Below are positions 44,613-53,123 of a DNA stretch of 64,000 nt, in pieces. Position 1 is the stretch's first letter. Each line of letters starts with the position of its first letter. Where the stretch lies: NCBI RefSeq assembly GCF_020177055.1, contig NZ_JAIQXT010000006.1, forward strand, positions 292,954-356,953. The letters are read 5' to 3'. The notes beneath the pieces were generated by a model. It was not told the DNA's origin. It ran no database searches and worked only from the letters and a program-made list of their open reading frames with translations. Position numbers and translations under genes: made by a program. Source of the DNA: Sphingomonas sp. R647. Lineage in GTDB: Bacteria; Pseudomonadota; Alphaproteobacteria; Sphingomonadales; Sphingomonadaceae.

Positions 44613-45064
44613 GAACTCAGCTCACTGGGCTGCGTGAATCGTGCTTCGCCGATCTCCGCTCCCCTCACCTTGGCAAAGCGCCATGCAGCGACCGTCCCAA
44701 TGATCGTAACAACAACGATCACGATCGGCATGGTCAGGCCCTGATCGCCAATCTGCACCCGCCACAGGATCAGCGCAGCCGAAAGCCCTATCACAGCAAG
44801 GGCAACCGACCCGCTATAATCCGGATTTAGCCGCCCGCTCCATTTGCTCCTCGGCCTCGGCGTAGGGTCCAACGCGCTACCGACGACGGTGAAGAGGAAA
44901 CATGGAAGAGCGGTTGCCGCTTCAATCCCGTCCAATGCGTGTCTGAACGTGGGATCGGACCATTCAAGAAATTTGGCGAGCGCGTAAGCGCCCAACAGCA
45001 TGGCGGCAATAACATGGGCGGCTCTCGAAAGGAGACCGCGCAATCGGCTGCTCAACCGCATCAT
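44597..45064 (-). CDS. Hypothetical membrane protein
   Basis: A 155-residue protein with about four hydrophobic segments (AAHVIAAMLLGAYALAKFL, ALPCFLFTVVGSAL, GSVALAVIGLSAALILW, MPIVIVVVTIIGTVAAW). The start MMRLSSRLRG lies 8 bp after the GH16 stop with GAGGGGGG before it, so it is the third gene of the infC operon. The last residues (SSSPRA) and stop come from a palindromic repeat, implying the 3' end was altered by that repeat. Function unknown. Confidence 0.7.
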   Translation of the reverse strand: MMRLSSRLRGLLSRAAHVIAAMLLGAYALAKFLEWSDPTFRHALDGIEAATALPCFLFTVVGSALDPTPRPRSKWSGRLNPDYSGSVALAVIGLSAALILWRVQIGDQGLTMPIVIVVVTIIGTVAAWRFAKVRGAEIGEARFTQPSELSSSPRA

Positions 45065-45072
45065 CGCCCCCC

Positions 45073-45936
45073 TCAATCCCGCTGCCACACCCGCACATAA
45101 TCGACTTCCATCGCCGCCGGGAACGCCTTGGGGTCGATCCCCTTCTGTCCGCCCCAGCCGCCGACCGCGACGTTCAGGATCAGATATTCGGGCGTCCCGA
45201 ACGGCCAGGTCTGCGGATCACCCTTTTTGTCATTCTCGAACCGCATATGCGCGCGGCCGTCGATCCCGATCAGGATGCGGTCCGCATTCCAGTCGAGCTG
45301 ATAGGTGTGGAACGCCTCGCACACATCGGGGATGACGACATTCGATCCCTTTTGCGTGTTGGAAACATGGTTGTACGCGCCGGTGTGCACCGTGCCATGG
45401 ACGCGACCATTGTCCCAGCCGACATGCTCCATGATGTCGATCTCGCCCATCGCCGGCCAGCCCTTGCTGTCGTCCGATGCCAGCATCCAGATCGCCGGCC
45501 AGATGCCGCGCCCGCATGGCAGCTTGGCGCGAATCTCGAAAAAGCCGTAGCGCCAGTCCGCGATCCCCTTGGTGAACAGCTTGGTCGAGGCATAATCCTG
45601 CCCACCATGATCGGGCTTGTCCGCCAGTCGCTCCTGCGTCGCCGTGATGATCAGCCGCCCACCCGCGACCCGAACATTTTCGGGCCGCGCCTCGGCGTAA
45701 TACTGCTTTTCCTCGTTGTGCCAGCCGAGCTTATTGCGGGCGGTATCATAGGCCCAACGCTTCGGATCGGGCATGCCGTCGGTCTCGAACTCGTCCGACC
45801 AGACCAGCTTGGCATCCGCCGGACGGACGAGCGGCTCGTCCGTCCCGGCAGTGATCGGCGGGCTGTGCACCACCTGCGCGGCGACCGGAACACTTCCCAG
45901 CGCCAGCAGCGCGGCGCACAGCATCGCCATCTTCAT
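45073..45936 (-). CDS. Secreted GH16 endo-beta-glucanase (laminarinase-like)
   Basis: A 287-residue secreted enzyme with signal peptide ending PVAAQVV. The catalytic signature is EIDIMEHVG (nucleophile Glu145, Asp147, acid/base Glu150), with [20 protein letters not shown] before it and [14 protein letters not shown] after, all GH16. Likely substrate is beta-1,3- or beta-1,3/1,4-glucan. Its ATG overlaps the infC stop by four bases and no separate ribosome site is visible, so translation is coupled to infC. Confidence 0.9.
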   Translation of the reverse strand: MKMAMLCAALLALGSVPVAAQVVHSPPITAGTDEPLVRPADAKLVWSDEFETDGMPDPKRWAYDTARNKLGWHNEEKQYYAEARPENVRVAGGRLIITATQERLADKPDHGGQDYASTKLFTKGIADWRYGFFEIRAKLPCGRGIWPAIWMLASDDSKGWPAMGEIDIMEHVGWDNGRVHGTVHTGAYNHVSNTQKGSNVVIPDVCEAFHTYQLDWNADRILIGIDGRAHMRFENDKKGDPQTWPFGTPEYLILNVAVGGWGGQKGIDPKAFPAAMEVDYVRVWQRD

Positions 45937-46478
45937 TTGGGCGACAGCACCATCAGCATCTGCCGGCCTTCCATGCGCGGATAGCTTTCGACCTTCGCCA
46001 CCTCGGCGCTGTCCTCCTGAACGCGGCGCAGCAGGTTCATGCCCAGCTGGCCATGGCTCAGCTCACGGCCGCGGAAACGCAGCGTGATCTTCACCTTGTC
46101 GCCCTCGCCGATGAACTTATGGACCGCCTTCATCTTGGTCTCATAGTCATGGTCGTCGATGTTCGGACGCATCTTGATCTCCTTGATCTCCTGCGTCTTC
46201 TGCGACTTGCGGGCGAGGTTCGCCTTTTTCTGCGCCTCGTACTTGAACTTGCCGACGTCGAGATACTTGGCGACGGGCGGATCCGCGTTCGGCGACACCT
46301 CGACCAGGTCGAGGCCCAGCGCCTGCGCCTGTTCCATCGCTTCGCGCGTGAGCATCACGCCCAGATTCTCACCCTCATGGTCGATCACGCGAACCTTGGG
46401 GGAAACGATGAATTCATTGTGGCGCGGGCCGGTCGGCACCGGGGGCGCGAAGCCGCGCCGGGACATGGGAGGACGGAT
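45933..46478 (-). CDS. infC: Translation initiation factor IF-3, probable AUC start
   Basis: A 181-residue IF-3 with both domains: [19 protein letters not shown] and [22 protein letters not shown], then [24 protein letters not shown]. The first in-frame ATG is at 46466, but its distance to the AGGAG at 46487-46491 is 20 nt. An ATC at 46476-46478 is 8 nt from that site and yields (M)RPPMSRRG, matching the (M)RRPP start I recall for sphingomonad IF-3. Non-AUG starts on infC are a known autoregulatory device. rpmI-rplT do not follow; a GH16 gene does. Confidence 0.88.
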   Translation of the reverse strand: MRPPMSRRGFAPPVPTGPRHNEFIVSPKVRVIDHEGENLGVMLTREAMEQAQALGLDLVEVSPNADPPVAKYLDVGKFKYEAQKKANLARKSQKTQEIKEIKMRPNIDDHDYETKMKAVHKFIGEGDKVKITLRFRGRELSHGQLGMNLLRRVQEDSAEVAKVESYPRMEGRQMLMVLSPK

Positions 46479-46542
46479 GGATGCTTCTCCTGTTGCTAAA
46501 TAGAGCGGACATATAGGCGCAAAAGCGACCGGAGGAAAGGTG

Positions 46543-48213
46543 ATGCAGCAGCGCGCGGGAATCTGGGCGCGGCACCGCCCTGCGCGGCGTGCCAGCATGG
46601 CGCACGGTAACTTCGAGACGGTGCAAATAGCGATATCGAATCGCGCGCGATCCGCGATAGAAACGCCTGCGAAACGGGGGCGGCGACGGGCGGTGACAGG
46701 AATCCAGACACGCGGCTGGCATGTCGCATTGGCCGCCGCCGCCGCGCTGCACATGCTGCTGTCGCTGGTCGTGCCACAATGGTCGCTCGTGTTCGTGGTC
46801 GGCACCGGCGCATTCATGGTCATCGCCATCGTCCGCTGCATCGATGCCGCGCGCAGGGAACCCGCGCGCACGTTTCGCTGGGTTGCGCTGGCGCTGGCGC
46901 TGCTGCTGTGGCTCGCCTCCTACATCGTCTATCCGCTGATCCCGCGCGATACGCCGCTCGCAACGAGTCACGCGGCGTTCGACACGCTGCTTGAAATGGC
47001 GCGCATGGCGCCGCTGTTCCTGCTGCTGGCCCATAATCCGGCGACCAGCGCGGCCCCGTTCCGGCATGTCGACATGGCGCGCGCGGCGTTGTTCGTGCTG
47101 ATCGCCTCCGCCCTGCTGTTTCCCGGCATGGTGAGCGCGCGTGCCGACAGCTACGCGCTCGGGTTCATGACGGCCTATGGCTATAATGTCTGGCTCAAGC
47201 TCGCACCCGCGCTGTTCGCGCTGATCGCCTGGGCGGTGCAGCCGACCCGGGCCGACCGGCGCTTCATCGGCCATGTCGCCTTGCTGTGGGTCGGCAGCGT
47301 TGCCATCAGCATCGCCCTCAACGGCTATTACCTCGCCAATGGCAGCGCCATTCCCGATTCCTCGCCTTACTGGTGGCCAGCCGATCTGCCGTTCATCCTG
47401 TTCGTTCTGGCCACGTTGCGTCCCGCGCGCGATGCCGGGCTGGGCGAGCACGGGTTCGCCGCCCGCCAGCGCAACGTCATCGCCGAATCGATCCGCCGCG
47501 TCGCGCCCAGCCTGTTGACCGCCGCGATGCTCGCGATGGCGCTGGTGATCGCCACCCGCACCCCGCTCGCCGGCCTGATCCTCGGCGCCTGCGTCATCGG
47601 GCTGCACGCGGTGCGCTCGCTGATGATCGAGGTGCGCTATGTCACCACGCTCGACGCGGTCGAAACCGCGCACGACACGATGAGCCGCCTCGCCGAGCGC
47701 GATCACCTCACCGGCATCGCCAACCGCCGCGCCTTCGATGCGGAACTGACCGACGCATGGTCGGCGATGCGCGCGCAGCACCAGCCCTTTGCGCTGCTGA
47801 TGATCGATCTCGACGCGTTCAAGGCGTTCAACGAAGTCGCAGGCAGTGCAGCGGGCGACCAGTGCCTTCAGCGGTGCAGCTGGCTGCTCCAGGCCGAACT
47901 CGGTCCGGACGACCTGATCGCGCGCTATGGCGGGGCCGAGTTCGTCGTCCTCGCCCGCACCGCCTCATTGCACGGCGCGATGAAGCTCGCCGAACGGCTG
48001 CGCCTCGCCATTGCCGACGAAGCCATCGCGCACCCGGCATCAACCCACGGCATCGTCACCGTCAGCATCGGCGTGGCGGTTGCGGCCGCCGCGCCGGGCG
48101 ACCGCACCACCCGCGCGCTGCTCGCCCGCGTCGATGATGCGCTCGCCCGCGCCAAGGCTCGCGGCCGCAACCGCGTCGAAACCGCCGCCTGGCCGCTCGC
48201 CGCGGCGGGGTAA
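46543..48213 (+). CDS. Membrane diguanylate-cyclase-like protein with degenerate GGAEF
   Basis: A 556-residue protein with about nine hydrophobic segments between residues 55 and 370, then a GGDEF-type domain ([35 protein letters not shown]). The active loop reads YGGAEFVV, so the catalytic Asp/Glu of GG(D/E)EF is Ala, and the usual ND-xxGH is NE-xxGS. It may be catalytically dead and act as a c-di-GMP or GTP sensor. It lies opposite in strand between thrS and infC. GGAGGAAAGG precedes the ATG. Confidence 0.85.
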   Translation: MQQRAGIWARHRPARRASMAHGNFETVQIAISNRARSAIETPAKRGRRRAVTGIQTRGWHVALAAAAALHMLLSLVVPQWSLVFVVGTGAFMVIAIVRCIDAARREPARTFRWVALALALLLWLASYIVYPLIPRDTPLATSHAAFDTLLEMARMAPLFLLLAHNPATSAAPFRHVDMARAALFVLIASALLFPGMVSARADSYALGFMTAYGYNVWLKLAPALFALIAWAVQPTRADRRFIGHVALLWVGSVAISIALNGYYLANGSAIPDSSPYWWPADLPFILFVLATLRPARDAGLGEHGFAARQRNVIAESIRRVAPSLLTAAMLAMALVIATRTPLAGLILGACVIGLHAVRSLMIEVRYVTTLDAVETAHDTMSRLAERDHLTGIANRRAFDAELTDAWSAMRAQHQPFALLMIDLDAFKAFNEVAGSAAGDQCLQRCSWLLQAELGPDDLIARYGGAEFVVLARTASLHGAMKLAERLRLAIADEAIAHPASTHGIVTVSIGVAVAAAAPGDRTTRALLARVDDALARAKARGRNRVETAAWPLAAAG

Positions 48214-48239
48214 CTGGCGCGTTTTCAGCTTGCGCTGAA

Positions 48240-48323
48240 CCGGCACCGGCCCGCTCCCCCACCCGGCCACCCATAGAATACACTGTCGTTGGGTGGCCGG
48301 GTGGGGGAGCGGGCTGGTGCCGG
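48240..48323. repeat. 84-nt long hairpin; 74 bp identical to one at the right edge
   Basis: The 34-bp arms differ at one position only and enclose a 16-nt loop (TAGAATACACTGTCGT). It lies between the convergent GGDEF-like gene and thrS, a likely two-way terminator position. Bases 48241-48314 equal 63925-63998. Confidence 0.85.
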
Positions 48324-48339
48324 CCCACAGAAAACGACC

Positions 48340-50337
48340 CTACTTCAAATCAGGCGCCAGCGCTTCTTCGCGCAGCATCGCGATCGCCTCATCGAGCGAC
48401 ATCACCTTCTGCCCCTCGCTGCCCAAGGTGCGGACGGCGACGGTGCCCTCCTCCGCCTCGCGCTTGCCGACCACCAGCAGATGCGGAACCTTGGCAAGGC
48501 TATGCTCGCGCACCTTGTAGTTGATCTTCTCGTTGCGCAGATCGCTCTCGACCCGGATGCCCGCCGCCTTCAGCTTGGCGACCGCGTCCTTCGCATAGTC
48601 GTCGGCGTCCGACACGATCGTCGCCACCACCGCCTGCACCGGCGCCAGCCACACCGGCAGACGCCCGGCGAAATGCTCGATCAGGATGCCGATAAACCGC
48701 TCATACGACCCAAAGATCGCGCGGTGCAGCATCACCGGCCGATGCCGCTCGCCATCCTCGCCGACATAGCTCGCATCCAGCCGCTCGGGCAGCACGCGGT
48801 CCGACTGGATCGTGCCCACCTGCCACGTCCGCCCGATCGCGTCGGTCAGGTGCCATTCCAGCTTCGGCGCATAAAACGCCCCCTCGCCCGGCAGCTCTTC
48901 CCAGCCATAGGCCTCGGTCGCCAGCCCCGCGCGCACCACCGCGTCGCGCAGCTCATTCTCCGCCTTGTCCCAGTCGGCCTCGGACCCGAAACGCTTCTCC
49001 GGCCGCAGCGCCAGCTTGATCGAATAGGTAAAGCCAAAATCGCGATACACCCGATCCGCCAGCTCGCAGAACGCCTGCACCTCGGCGACGATCTGGTCCT
49101 CGCGGCAAAAGATATGCGCGTCGTCCTGGGTGAACTGCCGCACGCGCATCAGCCCGTGCAGCGCGCCATGCGGCTCGTTGCGGTGACAGCACCCATTCTC
49201 GTACAGCCGCAGCGGCAGCTCGCGATAGCTCTTCAGCCCCTGCCGGAAAATCAGCACATGCGCCGGGCAATTCATCGGCTTGAGCGCCATCCAGTCGGCC
49301 TCGCCGCTGATCACCGGGCCTTCATCGTCGACGTTCGGCACCTCGTCGGGGATCACGAACATATTCTCGCGATACTTGCCCCAATGGCCCGACTGCTCCC
49401 ATTGGCGCGCGTCCATCACCTGCGGCGTCTTGACCTCGCGATAGCCCGCCGCGTCGATCGCGCGGCGCATATACGCCTCGAGCTGACGCCACACCATGTA
49501 GCCCTTGGGGTGCCAGAACACGCTGCCATGCGCCTCGGCCTGAAGGTGGAACAGGTCCATCTCCGCGCCCAGCTTGCGATGGTCGCGCTTGGCCGCTTCC
49601 TCCAGCTTCAGCAGATGCGCGTCGAGCTGCTTCTTGTTGAGCCACCCGGTGCCATAGATGCGCGTCAGCTGCGCATTCTTCTGGTCGCCACGCCAATAGG
49701 CACCCGCGACGCGCATCAGCTTGAACGCCTGCGGATCGAGCTTCCCGGTCGATGCCAGGTGCGGCCCGCGGCACATGTCGAGCCAGTCGTCGCCCGACCA
49801 ATACACCGTCAGCTCCTCGCCCTCGGGCAGCTCGGCAGCCCATTGCGCCTTGAAGCTCTCGCCCTGCGCGCTCCACCGATCGATCAGCGCCTGCCGGCTC
49901 CACACCTCACGGCGCAGCGGCTTGTCCGCCCGGATGATCTCGCGCATCGTCTCCTCGATCGCGGGCAAATCCTCCATCGAGAAGGGCGCACGCGACGCCG
50001 GGGCCATCACGTCATAATAAAACCCGTCATCGGTCGCCGGCCCGAACGTGATCTGCGTGCCGGGAAACAGCGCCTGCACCGCCTCGGCCAGGATATGCGC
50101 AAAGTCATGCCGCGCCAGCTCCAGCGCATCCGCCTCGTCGCGCGCCGTCACCAGCGCCAGCTGAGCGTCGCCCTCCAGCGGCCGGTTGATGTCGCGCAAT
50201 TCGCCATCGACCCGCGCGGCAATCGCCGCCTTGGCCAGCCCCGGCCCGATCGCGGCGGCAATGTCACCAGGCGTAGTCCCCGGCGCGACCTGCCGCACGG
50301 AGCCATCGGGAAGCGTGATCGAAAGAAGCTGCGCCAT
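48340..50337 (-). CDS. thrS: Threonyl-tRNA synthetase
   Basis: A 665-residue class II synthetase. An N-terminal TGS domain ([20 protein letters not shown]) is followed by the editing domain with [17 protein letters not shown] (HxxxH-type site) and [18 protein letters not shown]. The catalytic core has [35 protein letters not shown] with the zinc Cys and [20 protein letters not shown], and an anticodon domain closes the protein. In many bacteria thrS and infC are adjacent; here a reversed gene separates them. Confidence 0.97.
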   Translation of the reverse strand: MAQLLSITLPDGSVRQVAPGTTPGDIAAAIGPGLAKAAIAARVDGELRDINRPLEGDAQLALVTARDEADALELARHDFAHILAEAVQALFPGTQITFGPATDDGFYYDVMAPASRAPFSMEDLPAIEETMREIIRADKPLRREVWSRQALIDRWSAQGESFKAQWAAELPEGEELTVYWSGDDWLDMCRGPHLASTGKLDPQAFKLMRVAGAYWRGDQKNAQLTRIYGTGWLNKKQLDAHLLKLEEAAKRDHRKLGAEMDLFHLQAEAHGSVFWHPKGYMVWRQLEAYMRRAIDAAGYREVKTPQVMDARQWEQSGHWGKYRENMFVIPDEVPNVDDEGPVISGEADWMALKPMNCPAHVLIFRQGLKSYRELPLRLYENGCCHRNEPHGALHGLMRVRQFTQDDAHIFCREDQIVAEVQAFCELADRVYRDFGFTYSIKLALRPEKRFGSEADWDKAENELRDAVVRAGLATEAYGWEELPGEGAFYAPKLEWHLTDAIGRTWQVGTIQSDRVLPERLDASYVGEDGERHRPVMLHRAIFGSYERFIGILIEHFAGRLPVWLAPVQAVVATIVSDADDYAKDAVAKLKAAGIRVESDLRNEKINYKVREHSLAKVPHLLVVGKREAEEGTVAVRTLGSEGQKVMSLDEAIAMLREEALAPDLK

Positions 50338-50677
50338 ATCAGTCCTGCATGTTTGACGTGCCTATGCACGGGGCAGCGCTGTAGGAAAAGAGGCAGGATC
50401 AGGAGGAGCAGCGCCATCTCACCCGATCCCGGGCAAGAGGGCGACGCCGCGGTTCTAACCGCGCACGCCAAACCCTCCCGCCGCGGCGGGAGTAGTGGTG
50501 CTAGTGCTGGCAAAGCGAACGGCCATGCGGGGGATATAGCGCAGAGAGGGCCCCGACGCCAGAGCCGGGCAAAAGCCCCTCCCCTTCAGGGGAGGGGTTG
50601 GGGTGGGGCAGTGCGGCAAGCGCCCGCCAAGCGAGAATGGCCTTCTTCTTCCCATCCTCAAACGCTACCCTCCGCCC
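50338..50677. other. Non-coding region upstream of thrS with two palindromes
   Basis: These 340 bp lie between the divergent thrS and VOC genes. They contain the perfect palindrome CTCCCGCCGCGGCGGGAG (50475-50492) and a CCCCTCCCC-TTCA-GGGGAGGGG hairpin (50576-50597) followed by TTGGGGTGGGG. I see no T-box, leader peptide with Thr codons or other attenuation signal for thrS, and no small gene I can support. Confidence 0.6.
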
Positions 50678-51028
50678 ATGCCCGCCGACCACCGCATCAC
50701 CACCATCCTCCCCTGCCGCGACCTGCAGGCCAGCACCGACTTCTACCAGCGCCTCGGCCTCACCCTCGACAGCGATTGGGGCCATTACCGCATCCTCAGC
50801 GACGGCAAGGGCTGGCACCTGCACCTGCGCCACGAACCCAACACGCCCCAGGCACCCGACAACCCCTTCGGCCTCTACCTCTACGCCGAAGACATCGACG
50901 CCATCGCCGACCGCGTCCGCAACGCGATCATCGAACCCGGCGCGCCGCATTTGAAGCCTTGGGGCATGTACGAATTCGCCGTCAGCGACCCCGACGGCAC
51001 ACTGGTCCGCGTGGGGCGGGAGGGGTGA
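50678..51028 (+). CDS. VOC-family protein
   Basis: A 116-residue VOC-fold protein (ITTILPCRDLQASTDFYQRLG, YEFAVSDPDGTLVRVG) similar to bleomycin-resistance-like binding proteins. The middle GKGWHLHLRHEP may bear a ligand His. No clear ribosome site precedes the ATG. It overlaps the following lipoprotein gene by GTGA. Confidence 0.82.
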   Translation: MPADHRITTILPCRDLQASTDFYQRLGLTLDSDWGHYRILSDGKGWHLHLRHEPNTPQAPDNPFGLYLYAEDIDAIADRVRNAIIEPGAPHLKPWGMYEFAVSDPDGTLVRVGREG

Positions 51029-51546
51029 GCGCCGCGCGCATGCTCTTCCTCCTCGCCGCTGCCCTCGCGGTCGCGGGATGCGAGCGAAAGGTCGATACGA
51101 TCGCGCAGCCCGACTCATCGAATGCTACAGCGTCGATCGGTCAGCCGTTCAAGGATCGCCGCGTCACCAACCCCTTCCCTCAGGCAACCCAGCTGCGCCT
51201 GTTCGTCGAGGTCGGCTATACCGAGACCGGCAAGCCGATCCTCAGCAAGGCAAAGGGGGTCCAACTCAACGCGACCCAGCGCAAGGCGTTCGAGGAAAGC
51301 CTTGTGATCATCGCGGCTCCGGAAGAGGAAAGCGCGTGCTTCATGCCCCACCATTTCTTCCGCTATTATGATGCGCGCGGAAAGGAGGTCGGCGATGTCG
51401 CGGTTTGCTTCTGCTGCTACGGGGTCGGGGCTTCCGGCAGCAAAGCGCTGGAACCTCCTGATGGCGCGATGCTCAGCGCCGATTATCAAAGCGTGAAGGC
51501 GCTCGTCGCAGCGCTCGGCGAACCGACGGACGTGCTCTGCGATTAA
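51025..51546 (+). CDS. Cys-rich lipoprotein of unknown function
   Basis: A 173-residue lipoprotein. GTG 51025 overlaps the upstream stop, and ATG 51040 is an alternative; both keep the leader MLFLLAAALAVAGC (lipobox VAGC). The distinctive stretch is ESACFMPHHFFRYY followed by GDVAVCFCCYGVGAS, a CFxPHH...VCFCC pattern that could bind metal or form disulfides. I do not know a function. Confidence 0.7.
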   Translation: MSAARMLFLLAAALAVAGCERKVDTIAQPDSSNATASIGQPFKDRRVTNPFPQATQLRLFVEVGYTETGKPILSKAKGVQLNATQRKAFEESLVIIAAPEEESACFMPHHFFRYYDARGKEVGDVAVCFCCYGVGASGSKALEPPDGAMLSADYQSVKALVAALGEPTDVLCD

Positions 51547-51924
51547 GCAAACCGGCAATCTCTAGCCCCTCCCGCCTTCGCGGGAGGGGTTGGGGACGGT
51601 CTTCTGCTTCTGCTTCTGCTTCAACGCACAATCGCCGCACCAGCCCCATCGTCACCCCGGCCCCGTGCCGGGGTCCACCCCGCCACGCACCCGGTAATCG
51701 AGGCTCGACAGCCCCCCCCACCCGTCATGCTGAACTCGTTTCAGCATCCACCGCACCACAACCGGCGCAGTCGCGTGAGGACGGGTGGACCCTGAACCAG
51801 GTTCAGGTTGACGAACGGAAAAAGGGGAGGCGGTTCGCAACCAACACCCCTTTCTTACAAACCCCCAAAAAAGCGCATAAACTGGTCGATGCGCAAACAG
51901 CCCGACACCACCCACCAACCAAGC
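51547..51924. repeat. Cluster of palindromes and a hexamer microsatellite
   Basis: No gene is supported here. The stretch holds hairpin CCCCTCCCGC-CTTC-GCGGGAGGGG (51566-51589), 3.7 copies of CTTCTG (51601-51622), a CACCCCGG...CCGGGGTCCAC half element from 51651, and TGCTGAACTCGTTTCAGCA (51727-51745). A GTGGACCCTGAACCAGGTTC segment, also palindromic, runs near 51784-51812. Confidence 0.6.
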
Positions 51925-52100
51925 GGCGCCCCACCGTCGCAGACCCGTCGCGCCGGTGTCGCGTCGCCGTCCCACATCGGTCGCCCCACCGTCGCATCCC
52001 GGTCGCACCAAAGTCGCGCCACTGGTGTCGCCCCGTCGCCCACCTGTCGCGTCGCAGTCGCCTACCCGGCGCAAACCGGTCGCATCCCGGTCGCGTCAGC
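51925..52100. repeat. Tandem array of 16 units of 11 bp (GTCGC-N6)
   Basis: GTCGC occurs 15 times between 51936 and 52094. Twelve copies fall on an exact 11-bp grid starting at 51936. The three empty grid places hold GTCCC (51969), GGTGT (52024) and GGCGC (52068), and GGCGC also occupies 51925. The six bases between are variable but C-rich, with CCCACC and ATCCCG each recurring. It ends about 50 bp from the stop of the leftward LD-carboxypeptidase gene. Confidence 0.85.
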
Positions 52101-52152
52101 CCAATACACGCATGTTTTCGTCAGGATCGTCGGACGCCTGTCAGCCGCGACC

Positions 52153-52968
52153 TCAAATCACCCCGAACGGTACCACCCGGTTCAGCGCAATATGCCCGAT
52201 CCCCGACCGGCCGAGATACGGCACCCCCATCTCGCGGCACCAGCGGATGATCACCTGTTCCAGCGATTCGCCGAACGGCACGTCATTGTCGACCATGTCG
52301 GTCACCGCGCCCAGCCGCACCCCGGCGATGCCCTGCAGCTGGGTGGCATGCGCCATCTGGAACAGCATCCGGTCGATCCGGTACATCGGCTCGCCGACCT
52401 CCTCGATATGCAGGACATGGTCGGTCAAATCGGGCAGCCACGGCGTGCCGATCATCGCCGCCAGGATCGACAGGTTGAACGCCGCCGCCGGGCGACCGTC
52501 CAATGTCGGCTCCAGCCCGTCGCGCTTGCCGTCAATCAGCCAGCTGAGCACCCATCCGGCGTCGGTGCCCTTGTCATTGACGCCCATGGCGCTCGCCATC
52601 GATCCATGCGCCTGCCGCCCGATCCGCCGCGCATAGAGCGCACCCAGCATGAACCCCATGTCGGAATAGCCGACATAGGTCTTGTTGCGCGCCGCCGCCC
52701 CAAGCTGCGGCATCGCGACATCGAGGATGCGGTTGGAGCCATAGCCGCCGCGCGCGAACCAGATCGCGTCGAACGCCGCATCATTGGCGAACTCCACAAA
52801 CGCCGCCGCGCGAACCTCGTCGGGTCCTGCAAAATGCCCTTCGGTCAGGAAGCATTGCGGGTGGAACACGATTTCGTGCGCAGGCCAGTACAGCGCCATG
52901 AACGCCTGCATCCGCGCCGCCGATTCCGCGCTGACTGTCCGTGCCGGTGCGACGACGCCGATCCGCAT
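52153..52968 (-). CDS. LD-carboxypeptidase (S66 family)
   Basis: A 271-residue serine peptidase that trims D-Ala from tetrapeptide muropeptides. The N-terminus MRIGVVAPARTV, FARGGYGSNRIL, the nucleophile Ser in YVGYSDMGFM, the Glu in HIEEVGEPMYRIDRML and the His in SGIGHI are the S66 catalytic set. ATG 52968 gives normal length. It is divergent from a MurC/Mpl-like ligase, which fits a muropeptide-recycling pair. Confidence 0.88.
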   Translation of the reverse strand: MRIGVVAPARTVSAESAARMQAFMALYWPAHEIVFHPQCFLTEGHFAGPDEVRAAAFVEFANDAAFDAIWFARGGYGSNRILDVAMPQLGAAARNKTYVGYSDMGFMLGALYARRIGRQAHGSMASAMGVNDKGTDAGWVLSWLIDGKRDGLEPTLDGRPAAAFNLSILAAMIGTPWLPDLTDHVLHIEEVGEPMYRIDRMLFQMAHATQLQGIAGVRLGAVTDMVDNDVPFGESLEQVIIRWCREMGVPYLGRSGIGHIALNRVVPFGVI

Positions 52969-52989
52969 AGTGTCTCTGGTCCCCAACTT

Positions 52990-53073
52990 CCGTTCGTGCT
53001 GAGCGTGTCGAAGCACCTGTCCGCCCCGCTTCATCGTGCAGGGCCAGCCCTTCGACAGGCTCAGGGCGAACGG
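52990..53073. repeat. Dispersed palindrome in a divergent promoter region
   Basis: CCGTTCGTGCTGAGCGTGTC and GACAGGCTCAGGGCGAACGG form 84-nt imperfect inverted arms of the CTGAGC-TCGAAG family. It fills most of the space between the LD-carboxypeptidase and ligase genes, both of which are transcribed away from it. Confidence 0.7.
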
Positions 53074-53123
53074 AGGGGTGTAGCCCTTGCCCGTCGCCTG
53101 CTAACCCGCGATAGCCTGCGATA

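Noticed and set aside
50338..50677. T-box or threonine attenuator before thrS
   Set aside because: I found neither a specifier/antiterminator arrangement nor a leader peptide rich in Thr codons; the hairpins are generic extragenic palindromes.
48289..51024. Long plus-strand open frame running through the hairpin and antisense to thrS
   Set aside because: Only its last part (from 51025) is a real lipoprotein gene. The rest opposes thrS and begins inside a repeat hairpin.
51855..52043. Minus-strand open frame with an 11-residue repeat over the 11-bp array
   Set aside because: The peptide periodicity (33 bp) is a direct result of the 11-bp DNA repeat, there is no ribosome site, and the unit is not codon-phased.
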